From: Thermodesulfobacteriota bacterium
Lineage (GTDB): Bacteria > Desulfobacterota > BSN033 > UBA1163
DNA: 5,101 bases
Reading direction: 5' to 3'
Assembly (NCBI GenBank): GCA_030024065.1
Contig: JASEIE010000286.1
Location: 1-5,101, forward strand
The position numbers and the translations under genes are program-made. The notes below the pieces were generated by a model, which did not search any database, was not told the DNA's origin, and was given only the letters and a program-made list of their open reading frames with translations. This document shows, piece after piece, positions 1 to 5,101 of this stretch (position 1 is its first letter; each line of letters begins with the position of its first letter).

Positions 1-43
1 TAATTCAAGTTGATGTCTCGACGGCTAACGGGTAAGATAAGGA

Positions 44-379
44 CTAAACTGTTACATTCAACCTATTTGCTAAGGACTTGATCTTTTCAAATTTGTCTTC
101 TTGAAGCCCTTCCAATTCTGTTTCCTTAAGCCAGCCCTCACTGAGCAGCCTGGCGAAAACGAAGATGAGTCTCGAATATCTATAGTCGTACTTCTCGTCA
201 GTTCTTTTTCGTTGCTCTGTCAGATAATCATGAATTTGCCAGAGGTCGGCCGATTTTTTAGCGGTCAAGATCATGTTTCTTAGCTTTACGGCGATTGATT
301 CACATTCTCTCTGGTAAGCCAAATCAAAGGCTTTCCTTGCCAGGTTCTTCTCTGTCTTTGACCACTTGAAATCCTTCAT
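44..379 (-). CDS. Fluorescence recovery protein (FRP) homologue
   Basis: In cyanobacteria FRP is a small helical dimer that binds the active orange carotenoid protein (OCP), detaches it from phycobilisomes and speeds its return to the inactive form. This 111-residue protein aligns without gaps, at a constant offset of three, to my recollection of Synechocystis FRP. Shared positions include W6-S7 (W9-S10), YQRE 22-25 (25-28), DLW and HD at 45-51, KYD 63-65, R67, and IFVFA 72-76. The FRP residues reported as functionally important, W50, H53, D54 and R60, correspond to W47, H50, D51 and R57, all identical. Length is typical and there is no signal peptide or membrane segment, so it is cytosolic. 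FRP-like proteins are known in bacteria without OCP or phycobilisomes, where their role is unknown. Nothing photosynthetic is seen here, so OCP control should not be assumed. It ends at a TAG at 46-44. It may have its own promoter or sit at the end of the defence operon. Confidence 0.82.
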   Translation of the reverse strand: MKDFKWSKTEKNLARKAFDLAYQRECESIAVKLRNMILTAKKSADLWQIHDYLTEQRKRTDEKYDYRYSRLIFVFARLLSEGWLKETELEGLQEDKFEKIKSLANRLNVTV

Positions 380-497
380 ATTGATCCTGATCCCCTTTCT
401 TTGAACCTATTACCAAAATCAGCATCGGCTATCAGCCATCCGCTGGAATGAAAACCGAATTACCGATGCCTGGTACCGATTTTTCGCTTTATTCTTT
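380..497 (-). promoter_or_regulatory. 118-bp leader of the FRP-like gene with small inverted repeats
   Basis: This gap separates the HEPN-like gene from the FRP-like gene. It contains a 7-bp inverted repeat, gcatcgg (422-428) with ccgatgc (463-469), a smaller ggct-atc-agcc hairpin at 427-437 that would compete with it, and a direct repeat taccgat (461-467 and 474-480). The gap is long enough for a promoter, but I cannot identify a convincing -35/-10 pair. A regulatory role is only a possibility. Confidence 0.25.
385..388 (-). promoter_or_regulatory. Ribosome binding site of the FRP-like gene
   Basis: AGGA lies 5 nt upstream of the ATG at 379-377, with a purine run AAAGGGG (398-392) a few bases further out. 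Together they support this start, which also gives a protein of the length expected for the family. Confidence 0.6.
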
Positions 498-1556
498 TTA
501 GAAATTTACGCCAAATGCAAGGTAGATAGTTTCCCTCAGATCTTTATCACAAGCTTTGTACTCATCTAAAATTTCGATGATCCTATCTACTTGTTTTTGG
601 GAACGCATTGGTAACGAAAAAACCTCATCGAGTTCTTGTTTTGTAAGGAATCGATCAAGATATTTGTATGGATCAAGTCGCTTGACCATTACCACTTGTT
701 TGAAGATCATATTCCACCAAGCTTCCACATCAAAGCGGTTAAGTATACGTTCGTACTCTCTATACTCAGAAAGTTGTGGTTCCAAAACTTTTTCAACCTC
801 GGCATAAAACCAATTATGAAAGTCCTTAACATGAGCTTGATAATTCTTAAATAGAATCTCTACGTCAATCCCTTCTGGATGCTGAGATATGAAAGCTTTT
901 GCTAATGAATGCCACTCAGAAAAGGTAAGAAGTGTCTCTTGTCTCATCTTAAACTTTGTCGATTTCCCAGTAGCGTCCCACTTTACCTGCCAGTCTGCCT
1001 CGATCATCCTAATGTGACTAATGCACTTCCGCAGAGAGTGAACAAATCTATGCATTTCGTTGTTTGCAAAGGTCGCGTATACACGGGCTTGATATTCTGG
1101 TATATTGGCACGCCTGCTTACTCTGCGAGAATGATCGACAAGAGCTATAGCACTCGTTGCGGCCGAGAAGATCCCTCTGCGGATTGCTAATTCTTGTTTT
1201 TCAAATCTATCTCTCGATGGGCAAGTCCAAAATTGGGTTACCTGACTCTCGATACGAAAGGCTTCAATCGAATCTAACAAGTCAAATACGGAGGAAACAA
1301 AAATTGAAAGCGATAGCTGGAGATCAGATAAATCGCAGTGGACTGGGAAGCCAGGATGTTCCTGGATAGCCTTCCGGGTCTCGACGAAATTCTGGAAGTA
1401 GGCTCTTCGGAGGACTTCCTCATTCCACGGAAGAGGACCGAGTGTGTAACCCTTACTGGTTTGGTTTTCTGAAGTCAAGTAGCCAATTCCTTTATTATAA
1501 TTTTTCCACAATTTGATTCTCTGAGATATTAAGGCTACAAGAATCAGCTGGATCAT
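498..1556 (-). CDS. Putative HEPN-like protein of unknown function
   Basis: I do not recognise a named family for this 352-residue protein. It is soluble-looking and mostly helical, rich in charged and aromatic residues. Residues 166-190 hold NEMHRFVHSLRKCISH followed by ADWQV, where R176-x4-H181 has the R-x4-6-H spacing of HEPN domains, many of which are metal-independent RNases of toxin-antitoxin and abortive-infection systems. The polar residue usually following the Arg is Lys here, so catalysis is uncertain. The later part (FKNYQAHVKDFHNWFYAEVE, 236-255) recalls HEPN-like hypothetical proteins I have seen. It lies 36 bp behind the restriction-modification gene on the same strand, so the two are probably cotranscribed. 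The ATG at 1556 is preceded directly by an in-frame TAA, so the frame cannot extend upstream. An internal TTG at 1478-1476, 9 nt after AAAGGA, is an alternative start that would remove the odd hydrophobic N-terminus. Coding is well supported, function weakly. Confidence 0.75.
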   Translation of the reverse strand: MIQLILVALISQRIKLWKNYNKGIGYLTSENQTSKGYTLGPLPWNEEVLRRAYFQNFVETRKAIQEHPGFPVHCDLSDLQLSLSIFVSSVFDLLDSIEAFRIESQVTQFWTCPSRDRFEKQELAIRRGIFSAATSAIALVDHSRRVSRRANIPEYQARVYATFANNEMHRFVHSLRKCISHIRMIEADWQVKWDATGKSTKFKMRQETLLTFSEWHSLAKAFISQHPEGIDVEILFKNYQAHVKDFHNWFYAEVEKVLEPQLSEYREYERILNRFDVEAWWNMIFKQVVMVKRLDPYKYLDRFLTKQELDEVFSLPMRSQKQVDRIIEILDEYKACDKDLRETIYLAFGVNF

Positions 1557-1570
1557 TTATTTTGGAACAT
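1553..1570 (-). other. Possible 5-codon leader peptide (MFQNK) overlapping the next gene start
   Basis: ATG at 1570-1568 opens a five-codon frame encoding MFQNK, whose TGA at 1555-1553 overlaps the ATG at 1556-1554 as ATGA. It has the good Shine-Dalgarno that the 352-residue gene lacks, an arrangement suited to termination-reinitiation coupling. It could be chance, or the true start of the main gene could lie further inside. Confidence 0.3.
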
Positions 1571-1579
1571 GCCTTGTAG

Positions 1580-1585
1580 CTCCTT
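1580..1585 (-). promoter_or_regulatory. Shine-Dalgarno that fits a 5-codon leader rather than the annotated start
   Basis: AAGGAG lies 7 nt beyond the restriction-modification stop codon. It is 9 nt upstream of an ATG at 1570-1568, which is ideal spacing, but 23 nt upstream of the ATG at 1556, which is too far for direct initiation there. It is therefore best read as driving the short leader frame, with the main gene translated by coupling. Confidence 0.55.
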
Positions 1586-1592
1586 TTTTCGG

Positions 1593-4493
1593 TTAATAAC
1601 TTGACCCTTTCTGGACGATCTGGATTTCCTTCTCTGTTACCCCATACAACTCATAAACCAGTCGGTTGATTTGGTGGTCGGTGGTGTCGATCTGACGTTG
1701 TAATCGTATCTTATCGTCTGGAGTTTTTGCTGCTGCCAACTGCTTATGGAGAGTCAACATCTGTTCAACCAATCCCACCATTTTCTCGTGGCGGGCCTTG
1801 TCAGTAGGATCAGAGAAGTTGATGGTGCGAATGGGCAGCCGCTTCAAATCTCTCACAGACAATCGTGGGAAAGAACCCACAACTATCTTGTTAGAAACGA
1901 GAGGATATAAAAACGACATTAAACGAGAATTTAAAATGCCTAACAAATATTTCATTGAATAATCGGTTGCAGAGGACGGATTGACATTAAGTATCGTTTT
2001 GTAGTTGCAATAAGTTTCTTCAACGTAGCAACCGTGAATTCGATAAGGCCAATTACCTGCAATCTCGCGAACCAGGATGCGAGGGCCTGTAAGCCAGTCC
2101 ATCGTGCGATAATCATGTAACCAAGGACCATACTTAATCCATTGCCCCTTCCTTCTGTCAATCAGGTATCTTCCAACGTCATTCCCAGCGAGTTCAGGTA
2201 GATACTCTTTTGAAAGCTTCTTCAAAGCATGAAAAACTCTGGCTTCAATTTGTTCTCGAGTGTGTTTAGAAGAGTTATAGGCTTGAATTCCAAGAGAGGC
2301 CCGAGCTACTCTTTCCAATGGTGGGAACTTCCTCATAATACGTTTGACTAAGTCTCCAACTTCCCCAGTTTGTCGGATCTCGAACCGGAACTCCGGATCT
2401 TTTAACCAATCTGTCTGCAGAGCACTGGGGGTTGCGGACTGATATAGCATCTCTGAACTAAAACTTGCTGGTAAGTTCTTAACAATGATTTTGTGACTTA
2501 ATGATTTTCTTGCCTTCTTCAAAAAGGTCAGTCCAGTGTGTACATCTGCATTTTGAAATACGAGATGTCCGAACAAAACCAATTCCTCAATTTGGACTCG
2601 TTTGAGAACATACTCTCTCAACTTTGTCGTAAACTGGAGGGTAAACCAGGTGTTCGGCGTGATATACCCTAGAAAGCCATCTGTTTTCAGAAGGTCTATG
2701 CCTCTTTGGATAAAAAGGTGAAATAAATCAGTTTTATATTGGGCCACTTCGTAAGAATTTAGATAGCTCAGGACACTATCAGAAAAGAGATCATTACCTA
2801 AAGTTACATATGGTGGGTTTCCGATTACTGCATCGAAGCCGCCTTGTTTCATGATTTCTGGGAATTCTTTTTGCCAGTCGAAGGGGTTGATGCGATATAT
2901 CTCATCCGAATCAAGGAGGTTACCCTGATAAAAATCTGGGCTGATGAGGGAGTTTCCGGATTTGATGTTGCTTCCCAGATCAGGTAAGGCTCGTTCTTTG
3001 AATAACTTCATCTGTCTTTCCAGGGTATCCTGATTTTCACCTTCGAGAACCTTGAGAAGCAGACTCAGCTTCGTGACTTCAACAGCCTGCGGGTCAATAT
3101 CCACGCCGTAGATATTGTTCAGGAGAATCCTCTTTTTCTCCTGAATGGTCAGATACCATTGACCGCCCCGCCCTCGATAGATTTCTTTTGGTGCAGGGCT
3201 GAAGCCCTGCGCTACATTTCCCTTTTTCGAGTGATGGGCAGGATACCAATTCAGATGATAATCCAATAGGTATTGATAAGCTCCCAGAAGGAAAGAACCC
3301 GAACCACACGCCGGGTCGAGGATGCGTAGTGAACTGATCTGTTTGGGGGTTTTGTCATCACAGAGCTTCCCCACTGTATTTTTTACGATGTAATCCACGA
3401 TATAGGTTGGGGTGTAATAGACGCCGCCGGCTTTTCTCACCTCTGGTTTTTCTTCCACTTTTGCCCGATGGCCTTCGGTGAGCCGGATTACCTTTCCAAG
3501 AAACTGCTCATAGACGTGGCCTAAAATGTCCGCACCCAAAACAGAGAATTCATAGGGAGATTCCGGATAGTAGAGGTTCTTAAAGATGTCCTTCAGCGGT
3601 TTGTCGTCTAATCTGAGTTCTGGGGTGAGCCGGTCTGTTTTAAAGTCGAAAAGACCGGAGTTATACTTATCATCAGCATGGTAGAAAATTTCACGGAGAC
3701 GGCGATAGGTATTGGTGCCATTGAGGAGATTCTGGATCTGGCCATATTTTTCGATCCCCCGATCTTCGCACATCCGAAGGAAAATGATCCGGTCAATCGT
3801 GAGCTGAACAGCAAAGTTAAGTTCCTTTACGGAAAGTTTCGGATTTCTTATGGCGATCTCTTTGGCCAGGGCTTCTCGCCAGGACTCGATCTCTTTTAGG
3901 AATTCGGCATCCACCTCTGTTGTGCCACGCTTCTGTCTCTCGGATTCTGCAAATTTATCAAAGGACCCTTTCAAGACAGATTCTTTTGAAAGGAGGTTGT
4001 AAATCTCCTCAAAAGAGTCGAGGTATCGGTCATACGTATAAAACCTGACTCGTCCGATACTGGGCTTATCGCTCGGCTTTGGCCGAAGGCGGCAGTCGTA
4101 AATGGCCAGCTCTTCGAAGTCCGTCAGGATGGAGATGGGAAGCTTGGCGCTCCAGGCATATCGCCTTAACTGATAAGCAGGGCTGGTCTGTTCCTTGATG
4201 TCGACAGAAGGTTTTTTTGTTTCAAGAAAGAACTTCCTGACACCACCCATACGAAAGCAGTAATCCGGGGCTTTAGTAGCGCCGGATACTTTTATCGCAT
4301 CTTCATGGATGACGTCCTTGTATTGTTCCGCATAACCCGCCTTATTGGCCACATCCCAGCCTAATGCCTCAAAGAAGGGATCGACAAATTCTCTTCGGAG
4401 TTGGGTTTCGTTGTAGGCAGGACTTCGGTAGGCTTCGATATTGCGTTCGAAGCGTTCAACAAGGTCGGATATCTGTTTCAAGGATTCTTTCAT
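1593..4493 (-). CDS. Type IIG (Eco57I-like) restriction enzyme/N6-adenine DNA methyltransferase
   Basis: This single chain of 966 residues is predicted to methylate adenine within a specific DNA site using S-adenosylmethionine and to cleave unmodified DNA. Residues 29-95 form a PD-(D/E)XK-type nuclease domain: an acidic residue in the LRREF helix (E35), D77 in APDYCF, and E91-x-K93 in FLETKKP. A helical linker follows to about residue 340. The methyltransferase core starts with GGVYYTP (356-362) and has the SAM-binding motif DPACGSGSF (393-401), GVDIDP with D465 and D467, and the catalytic NPPY at 559-562, the form used by N6-adenine enzymes. The C-terminal part, about 700-966, resembles the TaqI-type specificity domain, with GPRILVRE near 803-810 and a closing helical pair ending YELYG (947-951). 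Its length is normal for the family and no frameshift is seen. Residues 426-434 (NVAQGFSPA) come from a palindromic repeat inserted in frame. No separate specificity gene is needed. Recognition site unknown. BREX PglX is a less likely alternative because the nuclease motif is intact. Confidence 0.93.
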   Translation of the reverse strand: MKESLKQISDLVERFERNIEAYRSPAYNETQLRREFVDPFFEALGWDVANKAGYAEQYKDVIHEDAIKVSGATKAPDYCFRMGGVRKFFLETKKPSVDIKEQTSPAYQLRRYAWSAKLPISILTDFEELAIYDCRLRPKPSDKPSIGRVRFYTYDRYLDSFEEIYNLLSKESVLKGSFDKFAESERQKRGTTEVDAEFLKEIESWREALAKEIAIRNPKLSVKELNFAVQLTIDRIIFLRMCEDRGIEKYGQIQNLLNGTNTYRRLREIFYHADDKYNSGLFDFKTDRLTPELRLDDKPLKDIFKNLYYPESPYEFSVLGADILGHVYEQFLGKVIRLTEGHRAKVEEKPEVRKAGGVYYTPTYIVDYIVKNTVGKLCDDKTPKQISSLRILDPACGSGSFLLGAYQYLLDYHLNWYPAHHSKKGNVAQGFSPAPKEIYRGRGGQWYLTIQEKKRILLNNIYGVDIDPQAVEVTKLSLLLKVLEGENQDTLERQMKLFKERALPDLGSNIKSGNSLISPDFYQGNLLDSDEIYRINPFDWQKEFPEIMKQGGFDAVIGNPPYVTLGNDLFSDSVLSYLNSYEVAQYKTDLFHLFIQRGIDLLKTDGFLGYITPNTWFTLQFTTKLREYVLKRVQIEELVLFGHLVFQNADVHTGLTFLKKARKSLSHKIIVKNLPASFSSEMLYQSATPSALQTDWLKDPEFRFEIRQTGEVGDLVKRIMRKFPPLERVARASLGIQAYNSSKHTREQIEARVFHALKKLSKEYLPELAGNDVGRYLIDRRKGQWIKYGPWLHDYRTMDWLTGPRILVREIAGNWPYRIHGCYVEETYCNYKTILNVNPSSATDYSMKYLLGILNSRLMSFLYPLVSNKIVVGSFPRLSVRDLKRLPIRTINFSDPTDKARHEKMVGLVEQMLTLHKQLAAAKTPDDKIRLQRQIDTTDHQINRLVYELYGVTEKEIQIVQKGSSY
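3191..3219 (-). repeat. Palindromic repeat embedded in frame in the restriction-modification gene
   Basis: Arms gcagggct (3193-3200) and agccctgc (3203-3210) are perfect complements around a 2-base centre and are followed by gctacattt. On the coding strand it reads as N-V-A-Q-G-F-S-P-A (residues 426-434). I recall this unit, a GTAGCGCAGGGCTTCAGCCCTGC-like palindrome, as a frequent intergenic repeat in uncultured bacteria. It sits between WYPAHHSKKG and KEIYRGRGG, a loop that varies in length between motif I and the GVDIDP motif in related enzymes, so the reading frame and the conserved motifs are kept. Confidence 0.7.
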
Positions 4494-4502
4494 GGAAACT
4501 TT

Positions 4503-4507
4503 CTCCT
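4503..4507 (-). promoter_or_regulatory. Ribosome binding site of the restriction-modification gene
   Basis: AGGAG on the minus strand lies 9 nt upstream of the ATG at 4493-4491. This supports that start rather than any internal one. Confidence 0.8.
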
Positions 4508-4524
4508 CGCCTTTCCCTTACTAT

Positions 4525-4555
4525 CAATTTTTAAATTTCCCTGAAACCCTGAACC
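4525..4555. repeat. 31-bp direct repeat, copy 2
   Basis: This is the second copy of the 4916-4946 repeat, differing at two positions. It lies about 31 bp upstream of the restriction-modification start codon, so the two copies bracket the whole 360-bp palindrome cluster. It is too long for an ordinary target-site duplication and more likely belongs to a dispersed family or marks a recombination event. Confidence 0.85.
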
Positions 4556-4558
4556 GTT

Positions 4559-4687
4559 ACCCCGTTAGAAATAATGTCCCGCTGCTCCCTCCGGGCTAGG
4601 GGCCCTCTGGGCCAGCGGCTGCAGCGGGGTTACATTTCAGAATTATTCCGGCGGGGTTTAATGCCCCGATGGAATTTCTAACGGGGT
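4559..4687. repeat. 129-bp nested palindromic element with 14-bp terminal inverted repeats (MITE/REP-like)
   Basis: The outer arms accccgttagaaat (4559-4572) and atttctaacggggt (4674-4687) are perfect 14-bp inverted repeats. Nested inside are three further perfect stems: cccgctgc/gcagcggg (4578-4585 with 4621-4628), ggccc/gggcc around a 3-base loop (4601-4605 with 4609-4613), and cgggg/ccccg (4652-4656 with 4664-4668). Terminal inverted repeats, small size and no coding capacity suit a miniature non-autonomous element or a compound REP element. I found no clear target-site duplication at its borders, so mobility is inferred only. Confidence 0.65.
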
Positions 4688-4759
4688 TTACTACCCTATG
4701 CACCCCTTTGTAGGAATCTTTCCTCTGCGTCCCTTCTTTGGGAAATGCCCTCTTCTCTT

Positions 4760-4796
4760 CCCCTCTTTTTAAAAGAGGGGCCAGGGGAGATTTTAT
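4760..4796 (-). repeat. GC-rich palindromic repeat, hairpin copy A (inverted relative to copy B)
   Basis: Arms 4760-4769 (cccctctttt) and 4771-4780 (aaaagagggg) are perfectly complementary around one central T. Read on the minus strand the element starts aaatctcccctgg and has the same architecture as copy B: an AAATC start, a C-run, a C/T arm, then an A/G arm. The two copies therefore form a head-to-head pair separated by about 28 bp. The minus-strand chance translation is KSPLAPLLKRG. Confidence 0.8.
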
Positions 4797-4824
4797 AAAG
4801 CACAATTGGGATTAACCCTTTTCA

Positions 4825-4858
4825 AATCCCCCCTTCCCCCCCTTTTCTAAAGGGGGGG
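4825..4858 (+). repeat. GC-rich palindromic repeat, hairpin copy B
   Basis: Arms 4836-4845 (seven C then three T) and 4849-4858 (three A then seven G) are perfectly complementary around a 3-base loop. A second C-rich run lies just before the stem at 4828-4833. Read on the plus strand it translates as NPPFPPFSKGG, a phrase I recall from repeat-derived spurious proteins in many uncultured bacteria. No T-tract follows the stem on either strand, so it is not a standard intrinsic terminator. Confidence 0.8.
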
Positions 4859-4915
4859 ACACAAGGAGGATAACCATTTTAAAGGGCATTTTACCCACTC
4901 ACTTCCACGATGAAC

Positions 4916-4946
4916 CAATTTTAAAATTTACCTGAAACCCTGAACC
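4916..4946. repeat. 31-bp direct repeat, copy 1
   Basis: This copy matches 4525-4555 at 29 of 31 positions in the same orientation. It consists of an AT-rich half followed by cctgaaaccctgaacc, which is identical in the two copies. It begins 8 bp beyond the stop codon of the upstream partial gene. On the minus strand the identical half contains CAGGG twice, 8 bp apart, suggesting a short tandem unit. Confidence 0.85.
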
Positions 4947-4953
4947 TTAAACT

Positions 4954-5101
4954 TCAGTTTTCTTTTCCATGTACTCTTTTCATGATGCTCCAATATCTCC
5001 AATAAGGGATGGCCTCTACCGTAAGTTTCTCTTTGCGGTAAGCGGTTTCAGTGTCAAGCGTGACAAGAAGCGCTCTTTGCAGTTTATTTCTTTCTAAAAA
5101 T
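4954..5101 (-). CDS. C-terminal fragment of a putative ATP-binding (AAA/DUF4143-like) protein
   Basis: An open frame enters from the right edge of the window and ends at a TGA at 4956-4954, giving 48 residues. It starts FLERNKLQRA and contains LLVTLDTE followed by VEAIPYWRYW. A hydrophobic strand ending in an acidic residue, then a short variable stretch, then a strand of the type 'V-x-I-P-x-W-R-Y' close to the C-terminus, is the usual ending of the large bacterial and archaeal ATPase family with a C-terminal DUF4143 or restriction-like domain. The rest of the protein, including any Walker motifs, lies outside the window, so catalytic function cannot be judged. Members of this family are common in mobile and defence neighbourhoods. 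A fragment of an unrelated protein is possible. That this is coding is supported by the protein-like composition and by the repeat cluster starting only after its stop codon. Confidence 0.5.
   Translation of the reverse strand, partial: FLERNKLQRALLVTLDTETAYRKEKLTVEAIPYWRYWSIMKRVHGKEN

Larger units (their letters stand above)
4494..4953. other. Repeat-packed intergenic region without a gene
   Basis: This is the only stretch over 300 bp lacking a gene. Nearly all of it is made of short repeats, listed separately: a 31-bp direct repeat at each end, a 129-bp nested palindrome, and two GC-rich hairpins in opposite orientation. Any promoter for the downstream restriction-modification gene must lie here, but I see no convincing -35/-10 pair. 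The short open frames here, such as the one on the minus strand at 4805-4596, read straight through repeats and have repeat-type translations, so they are not genes. Confidence 0.8.

Noticed and set aside
1..43. Terminator or further gene after the FRP-like gene
   Set aside because: The 43 bases left contain no convincing stem with a T-tract and no start of a coding frame.
909..1190. 93-residue plus-strand open frame inside the HEPN-like gene
   Set aside because: It is antisense to a longer frame with protein-like composition and has no RBS or recognisable motif. The other antisense frames at 556-807, 636-854, 1157-1369 and 3678-3899 were rejected on the same grounds.
1593..4493. BREX PglX or a stand-alone type I HsdM as the identity of the 966-residue protein
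   Set aside because: An intact PD-(D/E)XK site (D77, E91, K93) fused ahead of the methyltransferase and a TaqI-like C-terminal domain fit a single-chain type IIG enzyme better. No HsdS, HsdR or BREX partner is visible.
4494..4560. Sigma-70 promoter for the restriction-modification gene
   Set aside because: AT-rich hexamers occur in and near the direct repeat, but no -35/-10 pair with acceptable spacing and match stood out.
4596..4805. 69-residue minus-strand open frame across the intergenic repeats
   Set aside because: It reads straight through two palindromic elements, has repeat-type translation (SPLAPLLKRG, NPVRNSI, NPAAAAGPEGP) and lacks an RBS.
4836..4858. Strong hairpin considered as an intrinsic terminator for the upstream gene
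   Set aside because: No T-tract follows the stem on the minus strand, and the same shape recurs as a repeat family member. The hairpin at 4760-4780 fails for the same reason.
4863..4870. aaggagga on the plus strand, a strong Shine-Dalgarno-like sequence
   Set aside because: No ATG, GTG or TTG follows at suitable spacing with an open frame. It looks like the continuation of hairpin repeat copy B.

Overview
The window is a fragment of a bacterial genome in which every gene lies on the minus strand, so it is described here from high to low coordinates. No ribosomal or phylogenetic marker is present. The organism is most likely a non-cyanobacterial, Gram-negative-type lineage. The short palindromic repeats, whose chance translations read SPLAPLLKRG, NPPFPPFSKGG and NVAQGFSPA, are of a kind I recall from draft genomes of Desulfobacterota, Nitrospirota and similar uncultured bacteria. 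That placement is from memory and tentative.

Layout. (1) 5100-4954: the last 48 codons of a gene running in from the right edge, resembling the C-terminus of the AAA-ATPase/DUF4143 family. (2) 4953-4494: about 460 bp without a gene, packed with repeats. It holds a 31-bp direct repeat at each end, a 129-bp nested palindromic element with 14-bp terminal inverted repeats, and two strong GC-rich hairpins of one family in opposite orientation. (3) 4493-1593: a single-chain type IIG (Eco57I-like) restriction-modification enzyme of 966 residues with an N-terminal PD-(D/E)XK nuclease, an N6-adenine methyltransferase core (DPACGSGSF and NPPY) and a C-terminal TaqI-type specificity region. A palindromic repeat is embedded in frame in its coding sequence. 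(4) 1556-498: an unrecognised 352-residue protein, coupled to the RM gene by a 36-bp gap, with a HEPN-like R-x4-H motif. (5) 379-44: a 111-residue homologue of the cyanobacterial fluorescence recovery protein (FRP), aligned to it without gaps from memory and with the functional W/H/D/R positions conserved.

How the genes may work together. The RM enzyme and the HEPN-like protein look like a two-gene defence operon: a self-contained enzyme that marks and cuts DNA, followed by a possible RNase or abortive-infection protein. A truncated ATPase-like gene upstream fits a defence or mobile neighbourhood. The FRP homologue is separated by a 118-bp gap and may be an independent gene. Its presence with no visible orange carotenoid protein is the most surprising item in the window. 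The defence grouping is inference from gene order and motifs. The MTase, nuclease and FRP assignments rest on motifs that can be read directly.
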